Below, one piece after another: positions 54,161-64,000 of a DNA stretch of 64,000 nt; within the stretch, counting starts at the first letter, position 1; each line of letters opens with the position of its first letter. The DNA lies in NCBI GenBank assembly GCA_051294375.1, contig CM119263.1, positions 15,055,574 to 15,119,573 on the forward strand, read 5' to 3'. The DNA comes from Paraspadella gotoi (lineage: Eukaryota > Chaetognatha). The position numbers and the translations under genes were made by a program. Under the pieces are notes generated by a model. It was not told the origin of the DNA. It made no database searches and was given only the letters and a program-made list of their open reading frames with translations.

Positions 54161-55608
54161 AAGAGAGAAGATACAGTTGCAATGACTCAGTTGTTTCACG
54201 GTCGATTTCGTTTCAAAAGAGAAACAGTTTGCAACCGACCATGCAATTCACGCAATATAACAGGGCAATAACCCACTGCAATCGGTGAACGTTTTATTCT
54301 TAAAGCGTAAATTGCTGAATAATTCGGCAGCTTTGATAATGAATCAAATTACGATAGTTTACTAATCATTTGCCGGATTATTTAGGCTCAGTTGTTTTAT
54401 TCAAGTTTAAACAAATTTATCTTGTATTGGTTTAATTTCATTTGGTTAGTAAAGTATTTAAATCGCCTGCATCATGTGGTTTTAATAACTAAATTCTCTC
54501 GAATGGAGTCATTTCGCTCGAGTTTGCTTGGTTCGCATCGCTTGCTTGGTTCGCTCGCTTTTTTGCTTTTTTTTTTTGCTTGTTCGCTTATTTAGAGAGG
54601 AGAAGAGATTTCCTGAGGGCGATCGTCAGTGTGTGTAAAAGGGGGCGGCCGGGTGGGGGGGGAAGGACGGCGAGATCCGTGTGATGAATGGGGCAAAAAG
54701 CAAACGCATGGAAACGTGAATTTTACTGAAGAGTTACGGGACCAGAATAAAGGAATATCCCCCGCCTCTATCTCTATCCGGTCCCCCTTTTTTTCTCTCT
54801 CTTTCTTATCCCTCTTTTTCCCTCTATCAAAAGAGATCGGTTGGGATTGCAAGCGGAGACAGATAAGGAGTCTTAGTGAGGCGAGAGAAGAGAAGTGGAC
54901 GACAGTCGTGATTGAGATTAAAACGCTGCAACGATTTCACTCATACAACACGTTGAAGTAAGATAGAAAAAAACCATTCCTGAAAGTAAAAAAAAATATT
55001 GTTTTCCTTTTTTGAATAGCGCAAGATATGGGAAAAAGAGATGAGCAAATGAAAAGAGAAATAAAAATTGGAGAAGGGAGAGAAAAAAAAAGTCGAACGG
55101 GTTCACTTTTTCAATTCAGTTCAGCGCCCGGTCTTGTCAATCATTTATTCATTGTTTAAGCGCGGCGCGACGCTTCGCTGGAACCGACGAACGATGACGA
55201 CGACGATGGCGACGAACGAATGCGACGAAGGGGACGTCAATGAGGGAATAAACGCGACGACGATGTGCCACGACGAGGGAGAACTGCGCCTTAGGGACAA
55301 TAAGTCACTCGATAACAAAGCGGCAGCGTCGTCCGTCTAATGTAGGGAACCAAGTGTAACGCAATGGAGAACAACAACGACAAAAAACGAGCGATGGAAT
55401 CGAAAGCCGGCGGAAATCGAAGAAAACTGCGGTAGATGTCAGCGTCGGAGAGTTAATCAAATAAGAAAAAGGAGAAGAGACGAAGGAAGAAAAAACAGGA
55501 GGGAACAAGCGAGATGAAGGAAATTGAATGTCGGAAGAAAGAAGAAATAAAGAAAAGAAAGAAAGAAAGAAAGAAAGAAAGACTGAATATCGAAAGAAAA
55601 GAAAGAAA

Positions 55609-55641
<33 letters not shown>

Positions 55642-58600
55642 AGAGAAAGAAAGAACGAAAGAGAGGTGGAGATTGGAAGAAGAGAGAAAAGAAAGAAGAC
55701 AGAAAGACAGAGATATAGATGGAGACAAAAGGAAAGAAAAAGAAAGACTGATATATCAAAGAAAGAAAGAAAGAAAGAAGAAAGAAGAAAAGAAAGAAAA
55801 GAAAGAAAAGAAAGAAAGAAAAGAAAGAAAGAAAGAAGAAAGAAGAGAAATAAAGAAAGAAAGAAAGAAGAAAGAAGATAGTAAAAATTGGGACGAAGAA
55901 AGTCGCGACGAAAATTCGCGACAACCCGAGGCGACAGAAACACGCCCACTATTATCTTTTCTTTCTTCCTCTCCTTTTCTCTTTTCTTTTCTTCCTTACC
56001 CTTTCTCCGATTTCTGACTTTTTAAAAAACATTTTTCCTTCCTTCCTCCTTTTTTCCTTCGACTTTCCATCCGTAAATAAGCGCGGTTTGCAGTTCATTT
56101 TCATTCGTTCGTTGATTTTTTTTTCTTCTTCTCATCACTCTTTTTCTTTTCCTCTGTTCCTTCCTTTTTCTCTTTTCTTGCTTTAATTAACTTATGATAT
56201 ATCGTGCGGACGCTTTCTCTTTTTTTCCTTCACCTCCTTTTTTCCTTATTTCCCTTTAACCCGTCACTTCATGCGAATTGTGGACCCTCGAGGTTCCTGC
56301 GACAAAAGGGATTTCGATTGCCCAGGGGGAATCTCCTCTCATCTCCTCTCTCTCTCCACTCTCTCTCTCTCTCTCTCTCTGCATCAGTCTCCTCTCTGCT
56401 TCTCTCTCTCTCTCTCTCCACTGTCTTTCTTTGTTCTCCCAGAGCCTCTCTCTCTCTAAAAACTTCTTCTCTTCGCTCGATTCCGTCATCTTCTTCACCG
56501 ATGTCACCCACAAAACATTTAATGTTTTGTTTGTTTGTTTGTTTTTCTTTTTTTTGGACGAATCGACCGACAAAATTTTGGTTTTAAAAAACAATACTGC
56601 AAGGATGTGAAGGATGTTTAAGGATCGCTACACGATAAGGAATGCAGATATTTGCCTCTTGAAGCAGCTTCCGTGTCATTTGCATAAATTCTTCCCCCCA
56701 AAAAATGTTCGCCTTCAAAATTGGAACGCGCGCGTTCTTCTGAAGATTATATTCGTTTGTCAAGCTTTTTTATTTTATCGTTGCGTTGAGTTGATTTTTG
56801 TAAAGCGAACATAATTTATATCGATTATCTAACTTCAATGTTTTTGAAAGCAATGGTTTGAACATTTTGAACAATGTTTTTGAACATTTTGAAGCAATAT
56901 TTTGAACATAATTTTTATCGTTTAACTACTTCCAATGTGTTTACTGAATTCCGGTCCTACGTCAATTTTAAGATATCTTTATCCTCTTCCATTCTTTCCT
57001 CTTCCTCTTCTTTTCAGTCTCTATTTTCTCCTCTCTTTCTTTTTTTCCCCTTTTGCTCAATATATTTTTTTTTTTTCTCTTAGAGGTAAAGGGAATTCCT
57101 CCACACCCCCGCGGGAGAAAAGGAAAGACGTATCTGTCTTCTTTTGTTTCAATTGGATTTATTAAATGTATCCCAATAGAAAAAAGAACAAAACAATTTC
57201 TCTTTCCTTTTCCTCTAATTTTAAATTTCTTTCCTTTTCGTTCCCATCATTTCTTCTTATCTTTTTTCTTTTTTTTCCCTTCCGTTTCGTTCTTTTCTCC
57301 GTCTTCCTCCATTCAAATCCAGGTCGTATGTACGTTTCTACCTTTTTTCTTTTTGATCCCCTTTTTTTTTCGTTTCAATTCTTTCCTGTTCGTCTCTTTC
57401 TTTCTATCTTCTTTTCCGATTTTTCCTTACTTCTTTTCCTTTCTTCCCTATCTTTCTTTTCTTTCTTAGAACTGCTTCTCTAGTCTTTGAAGGATGAAAA
57501 GGAATCGCTAAACGAAGAATGGAAAAAGAAAAAAACTTCCGTCGTCGGTTAAGGGGACCAAGTGAACAGGGGGGGGTAAAACGCTGAAACAATAACGTTT
57601 GACCGCTTTAACTTAAATCTGTTCTGATCAATATAATTTTTCTTCTATAATCATTTGGGAAAGTAGTTTAAAAAATTCGATAAAATCAGCGAGCTTACTT
57701 TTTCTTTAAAAATCGGTAAGAAGAAAATCTTTTTCAAGTTTTAAAATTTTTTTTTCCAAAGGGTAAGATCTAATTTTTAAAAAAGATTTTCAAGCTTTTT
57801 ATCACAAAAATTTATAAGAAAAAAAAACTAGGAATGAATCAAAATTTAAGGTATCGACTGATTTTATTTAAAGCTTTCTTTTCAAATGATTCTGTTAAAT
57901 TGGATGAAAATAAAACTCTTTGAGTAATATATAATATAAAAAAGAAGGGGAGAAAGATTTCTGTACTTCTGCTAAAAATTTTAAATTGTTTATAATACGG
58001 AAATCAAATATAGTTTTAATTATACATTTAAGGGATGAATATGAATATTAAATTAATAATTATTACAGTTTTGTTTCGTAAGAATAGAATTTAGGTTTGA
58101 TTTGTCTGCATTTTAGTAAATATAAAAATATAAAAATATTAATACTTGTAAAGCCTTTGTTCAATGAGGCTTTAAACCTAAAAATTATAGGCTTTGTAAC
58201 AGTAAAATAAAAATTGGAATTTAGTAAAAAAATACTTTCTAAATGCAAAAATAAAATAATGGATTATAATAAATATTTAGGTAGGGTCAACTAAATTTTT
58301 TTTTCATAATTCATTAAATTTTTGTTTCGCGCTACAATAAGAGATGGGAATTTTTTTGCCAGTTTTCCCGTGCAAAAGAAAAATTAATGACTATAGCACC
58401 ATTCAAATCCCTTTGATGAATAGAACCCTATAAAGCTTATGATATCATTTTTTATGTCAACGTGGTCCCCTTAAGCGACATTCCCAGTTTAGTCTCATTG
58501 TCATGGAAAATTGTCGAGAATCTAAGTACTCACTTTTCCAAGAAAGAAGAAAGGAAGAAAGAAAAGGAAAGAAAGAAAGAAAGAAAGTAAAGAAGAAAGA

Positions 58601-58941
58601 AGAAAAGATAGAAAAGAAGAAAGAAAGAAAAGAACCAAGCAAGAAGAAATAGAGACCGAAATCTTAAAAAACACGGGAGAAAATATTATATATTCTAAAT
58701 GACAGACACCTTTCACTTTCAAAAACAAAAATAACATGTCTGGCGATATTGCCGTTTTTGTGTGCCTTTCAAAGAAAAAAATTGTACTGTCCTTTATTTA
58801 TTTATCTATTTATTATTTTATTTATTTATTTATTGGCTTTCCGAATAGTTTACAATTTAATAGATTTTTCATGCCCGTAAATGACAATTCAATTGCTGTA
58901 AGTGAAAATATACGTACATATTTTACTTTTTCTTTGTCTGA
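54161..58941 (+). repeat. Triplicated segment, copy Y (with TTAA insertion)
   Basis: Direct repeat of copy X with many scattered single-base insertions, and by inspection identical to 59220-64000 at an offset of 5,059 bp. It contains the 918 bp TTAA element that copy X lacks and a small extra insertion near 56185-56215. Confidence 0.9.
57553..58470. mobile_element. Non-autonomous TTAA-target DNA element, in copy Y
   Basis: 918 bp, starting GGGGACCAAGTG and ending ACGTGGTCCCC, flanked on both sides by TTAA (57549-57552 and 58471-58474). Copy X has a single TTAA at the matching place (53678-53681), so the insertion and its target duplication are seen directly. AT-rich, with no open frame longer than about 60 codons, and homologous to 17232-18383. 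piggyBac-like by target; PIF/Harbinger is an alternative because GGGG...CCCC ends also fit a TTA/TAA target. Confidence 0.88.
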
Positions 58942-59219
58942 ATGGTATATTTTAAAACTCACGGTCGTTTAAAAAGATTCGTTTGACTAAATGGCTCTCG
59001 GTTACACNNNNNNNNNNNNNNNNNNNNNNNNNTTACCTTCTTCTACTCTAAGAGGAATTCGAATCTCCGACTCTCAATGACCTCCTCTCGTAATCCTCGA
59101 CCAGACATAATTTTCGCGATGGAGTAAACAACCGGCAACATCGCTCGCTCCACTAATTTGTTTACTCGGAGTACAACGACTTCCAGAAACGAATCCAGAG
59201 AGAGCTAGAGTGAGAGGGA
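58942..59219. other. Junction between copies Y and Z, with 25 N gap
   Basis: Unique sequence on both sides of a 25 N gap (59008-59032). The part after the gap ends in a GAGAG patch that merges with the start of copy Z. Confidence 0.8.
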
Positions 59220-60667
59220 AAGAGAGAAGATACAGTTGCAATGACTCAGTTGTTTCACGGTCGATTTCGTTTCAAAAGAGAAACAGTTTGCAACCGACCA
59301 TGCAATTCACGCAATATAACAGGGCAATAACCCACTGCAATCGGTGAACGTTTTATTCTTAAAGCGTAAATTGCTGAATAATTCGGCAGCTTTGATAATG
59401 AATCAAATTACGATAGTTTACTAATCATTTGCCGGATTATTTAGGCTCAGTTGTTTTATTCAAGTTTAAACAAATTTATCTTGTATTGGTTTAATTTCAT
59501 TTGGTTAGTAAAGTATTTAAATCGCCTGCATCATGTGGTTTTAATAACTAAATTCTCTCGAATGGAGTCATTTCGCTCGAGTTTGCTTGGTTCGCATCGC
59601 TTGCTTGGTTCGCTCGCTTTTTTGCTTTTTTTTTTTGCTTGTTCGCTTATTTAGAGAGGAGAAGAGATTTCCTGAGGGCGATCGTCAGTGTGTGTAAAAG
59701 GGGGCGGCCGGGTGGGGGGGGAAGGACGGCGAGATCCGTGTGATGAATGGGGCAAAAAGCAAACGCATGGAAACGTGAATTTTACTGAAGAGTTACGGGA
59801 CCAGAATAAAGGAATATCCCCCGCCTCTATCTCTATCCGGTCCCCCTTTTTTTCTCTCTCTTTCTTATCCCTCTTTTTCCCTCTATCAAAAGAGATCGGT
59901 TGGGATTGCAAGCGGAGACAGATAAGGAGTCTTAGTGAGGCGAGAGAAGAGAAGTGGACGACAGTCGTGATTGAGATTAAAACGCTGCAACGATTTCACT
60001 CATACAACACGTTGAAGTAAGATAGAAAAAAACCATTCCTGAAAGTAAAAAAAAATATTGTTTTCCTTTTTTGAATAGCGCAAGATATGGGAAAAAGAGA
60101 TGAGCAAATGAAAAGAGAAATAAAAATTGGAGAAGGGAGAGAAAAAAAAAGTCGAACGGGTTCACTTTTTCAATTCAGTTCAGCGCCCGGTCTTGTCAAT
60201 CATTTATTCATTGTTTAAGCGCGGCGCGACGCTTCGCTGGAACCGACGAACGATGACGACGACGATGGCGACGAACGAATGCGACGAAGGGGACGTCAAT
60301 GAGGGAATAAACGCGACGACGATGTGCCACGACGAGGGAGAACTGCGCCTTAGGGACAATAAGTCACTCGATAACAAAGCGGCAGCGTCGTCCGTCTAAT
60401 GTAGGGAACCAAGTGTAACGCAATGGAGAACAACAACGACAAAAAACGAGCGATGGAATCGAAAGCCGGCGGAAATCGAAGAAAACTGCGGTAGATGTCA
60501 GCGTCGGAGAGTTAATCAAATAAGAAAAAGGAGAAGAGACGAAGGAAGAAAAAACAGGAGGGAACAAGCGAGATGAAGGAAATTGAATGTCGGAAGAAAG
60601 AAGAAATAAAGAAAAGAAAGAAAGAAAGAAAGAAAGAAAGACTGAATATCGAAAGAAAAGAAAGAAA

Positions 60668-60700
<33 letters not shown>

Positions 60701-63700
60701 AGAGAAAGAAAGAACGAAAGAGAGGTGGAGATTGGAAGAAGAGAGAAAAGAAAGAAGACAGAAAGACAGAGATATAGATGGAGACAAAAGGAAAGAAAAA
60801 GAAAGACTGATATATCAAAGAAAGAAAGAAAGAAAGAAGAAAGAAGAAAAGAAAGAAAAGAAAGAAAAGAAAGAAAGAAAAGAAAGAAAGAAAGAAGAAA
60901 GAAGAGAAATAAAGAAAGAAAGAAAGAAGAAAGAAGATAGTAAAAATTGGGACGAAGAAAGTCGCGACGAAAATTCGCGACAACCCGAGGCGACAGAAAC
61001 ACGCCCACTATTATCTTTTCTTTCTTCCTCTCCTTTTCTCTTTTCTTTTCTTCCTTACCCTTTCTCCGATTTCTGACTTTTTAAAAAACATTTTTCCTTC
61101 CTTCCTCCTTTTTTCCTTCGACTTTCCATCCGTAAATAAGCGCGGTTTGCAGTTCATTTTCATTCGTTCGTTGATTTTTTTTTCTTCTTCTCATCACTCT
61201 TTTTCTTTTCCTCTGTTCCTTCCTTTTTCTCTTTTCTTGCTTTAATTAACTTATGATATATCGTGCGGACGCTTTCTCTTTTTTTCCTTCACCTCCTTTT
61301 TTCCTTATTTCCCTTTAACCCGTCACTTCATGCGAATTGTGGACCCTCGAGGTTCCTGCGACAAAAGGGATTTCGATTGCCCAGGGGGAATCTCCTCTCA
61401 TCTCCTCTCTCTCTCCACTCTCTCTCTCTCTCTCTCTCTGCATCAGTCTCCTCTCTGCTTCTCTCTCTCTCTCTCTCCACTGTCTTTCTTTGTTCTCCCA
61501 GAGCCTCTCTCTCTCTAAAAACTTCTTCTCTTCGCTCGATTCCGTCATCTTCTTCACCGATGTCACCCACAAAACATTTAATGTTTTGTTTGTTTGTTTG
61601 TTTTTCTTTTTTTTGGACGAATCGACCGACAAAATTTTGGTTTTAAAAAACAATACTGCAAGGATGTGAAGGATGTTTAAGGATCGCTACACGATAAGGA
61701 ATGCAGATATTTGCCTCTTGAAGCAGCTTCCGTGTCATTTGCATAAATTCTTCCCCCCAAAAAATGTTCGCCTTCAAAATTGGAACGCGCGCGTTCTTCT
61801 GAAGATTATATTCGTTTGTCAAGCTTTTTTATTTTATCGTTGCGTTGAGTTGATTTTTGTAAAGCGAACATAATTTATATCGATTATCTAACTTCAATGT
61901 TTTTGAAAGCAATGGTTTGAACATTTTGAACAATGTTTTTGAACATTTTGAAGCAATATTTTGAACATAATTTTTATCGTTTAACTACTTCCAATGTGTT
62001 TACTGAATTCCGGTCCTACGTCAATTTTAAGATATCTTTATCCTCTTCCATTCTTTCCTCTTCCTCTTCTTTTCAGTCTCTATTTTCTCCTCTCTTTCTT
62101 TTTTTCCCCTTTTGCTCAATATATTTTTTTTTTTTCTCTTAGAGGTAAAGGGAATTCCTCCACACCCCCGCGGGAGAAAAGGAAAGACGTATCTGTCTTC
62201 TTTTGTTTCAATTGGATTTATTAAATGTATCCCAATAGAAAAAAGAACAAAACAATTTCTCTTTCCTTTTCCTCTAATTTTAAATTTCTTTCCTTTTCGT
62301 TCCCATCATTTCTTCTTATCTTTTTTCTTTTTTTTCCCTTCCGTTTCGTTCTTTTCTCCGTCTTCCTCCATTCAAATCCAGGTCGTATGTACGTTTCTAC
62401 CTTTTTTCTTTTTGATCCCCTTTTTTTTTCGTTTCAATTCTTTCCTGTTCGTCTCTTTCTTTCTATCTTCTTTTCCGATTTTTCCTTACTTCTTTTCCTT
62501 TCTTCCCTATCTTTCTTTTCTTTCTTAGAACTGCTTCTCTAGTCTTTGAAGGATGAAAAGGAATCGCTAAACGAAGAATGGAAAAAGAAAAAAACTTCCG
62601 TCGTCGGTTAAGGGGACCAAGTGAACAGGGGGGGGTAAAACGCTGAAACAATAACGTTTGACCGCTTTAACTTAAATCTGTTCTGATCAATATAATTTTT
62701 CTTCTATAATCATTTGGGAAAGTAGTTTAAAAAATTCGATAAAATCAGCGAGCTTACTTTTTCTTTAAAAATCGGTAAGAAGAAAATCTTTTTCAAGTTT
62801 TAAAATTTTTTTTTCCAAAGGGTAAGATCTAATTTTTAAAAAAGATTTTCAAGCTTTTTATCACAAAAATTTATAAGAAAAAAAAACTAGGAATGAATCA
62901 AAATTTAAGGTATCGACTGATTTTATTTAAAGCTTTCTTTTCAAATGATTCTGTTAAATTGGATGAAAATAAAACTCTTTGAGTAATATATAATATAAAA
63001 AAGAAGGGGAGAAAGATTTCTGTACTTCTGCTAAAAATTTTAAATTGTTTATAATACGGAAATCAAATATAGTTTTAATTATACATTTAAGGGATGAATA
63101 TGAATATTAAATTAATAATTATTACAGTTTTGTTTCGTAAGAATAGAATTTAGGTTTGATTTGTCTGCATTTTAGTAAATATAAAAATATAAAAATATTA
63201 ATACTTGTAAAGCCTTTGTTCAATGAGGCTTTAAACCTAAAAATTATAGGCTTTGTAACAGTAAAATAAAAATTGGAATTTAGTAAAAAAATACTTTCTA
63301 AATGCAAAAATAAAATAATGGATTATAATAAATATTTAGGTAGGGTCAACTAAATTTTTTTTTCATAATTCATTAAATTTTTGTTTCGCGCTACAATAAG
63401 AGATGGGAATTTTTTTGCCAGTTTTCCCGTGCAAAAGAAAAATTAATGACTATAGCACCATTCAAATCCCTTTGATGAATAGAACCCTATAAAGCTTATG
63501 ATATCATTTTTTATGTCAACGTGGTCCCCTTAAGCGACATTCCCAGTTTAGTCTCATTGTCATGGAAAATTGTCGAGAATCTAAGTACTCACTTTTCCAA
63601 GAAAGAAGAAAGGAAGAAAGAAAAGGAAAGAAAGAAAGAAAGAAAGTAAAGAAGAAAGAAGAAAAGATAGAAAAGAAGAAAGAAAGAAAAGAACCAAGCA

Positions 63701-64000
63701 AGAAGAAATAGAGACCGAAATCTTAAAAAACACGGGAGAAAATATTATATATTCTAAATGACAGACACCTTTCACTTTCAAAAACAAAAATAACATGTCT
63801 GGCGATATTGCCGTTTTTGTGTGCCTTTCAAAGAAAAAAATTGTACTGTCCTTTATTTATTTATCTATTTATTATTTTATTTATTTATTTATTGGCTTTC
63901 CGAATAGTTTACAATTTAATAGATTTTTCATGCCCGTAAATGACAATTCAATTGCTGTAAGTGAAAATATACGTACATATTTTACTTTTTCTTTGTCTGA
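59220..64000 (+). repeat. Triplicated segment, copy Z (identical to Y)
   Basis: Every stretch I compared equals copy Y, including its apparent single-base errors. It runs past the window end. Confidence 0.9.
62612..63529. mobile_element. Non-autonomous TTAA-target DNA element, in copy Z
   Basis: Same element as at 57553, with TTAA at 62608-62611 and 63530-63533. Probably the same insertion represented twice rather than an independent event. Confidence 0.85.

Overview
The window looks like nuclear DNA from an invertebrate animal. Support comes from two exons with GT-AG splice sites around a 115 bp intron, a decayed Ty3/gypsy retrotransposon, Penelope-like, fold-back and TTAA-target elements, very dense (CT)n, (GAAA)n and (GTC)n microsatellites, and the absence of bacterial-style gene packing. 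I cannot name the species. Only one protein-coding feature is well supported: two minus-strand exons (2536-2712 and 2828-2995) that together encode most of an immunoglobulin domain. A few orphan open frames with coding-like composition (733-990, 15644-15874, 30475-30979, 43690-44001, 45062-45280) are listed at low confidence. Most other open frames are translations of microsatellites.

Layout. 1-3.8 kb: purine-rich flank and the Ig exons. 3.9-9.4 kb: a roughly 2 kb segment present twice in direct orientation (3867-5868 with gaps, 7108-9440), with a Penelope-like inverted repeat between the copies. 9.5-12 kb: an inverted duplication with a small palindrome at its centre. 12-24.5 kb: microsatellite-rich non-coding DNA with an AT-rich TTAA-target element at 17232-18383. 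24.5-36.4 kb: GTC/GAA trinucleotide repeats and a large inverted duplication (25640-27395 and 32135-34290). 35.8-41.3 kb: a duplicated unit, one copy of which is interrupted by a gypsy fragment (36448 to about 38450) plus a GC-rich block of unknown origin (about 38720-39419). 41.4-50.5 kb: gaps, CT/GA arrays, and a 611 bp fold-back element with 9 bp target duplications (48787-49397). 50.5-64 kb: three copies of one segment; the last two appear identical at a 5,059 bp offset and carry a 918 bp TTAA-flanked insertion that the first copy lacks.

Assembly quality limits what can be read. Four gaps are exactly 25 N. Second copies differ from first copies mainly by single-base insertions, and two copies share the same errors. 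This is what low-accuracy long reads used to fill gaps in a heterozygous diploid draft would look like, so many duplications here may be alternative haplotypes or duplicated gap-fill. The mobile-element junctions remain readable. The best biology in the window is the pairing of filled and empty insertion sites. I found no CRISPR array, operon, rRNA or convincing tRNA.
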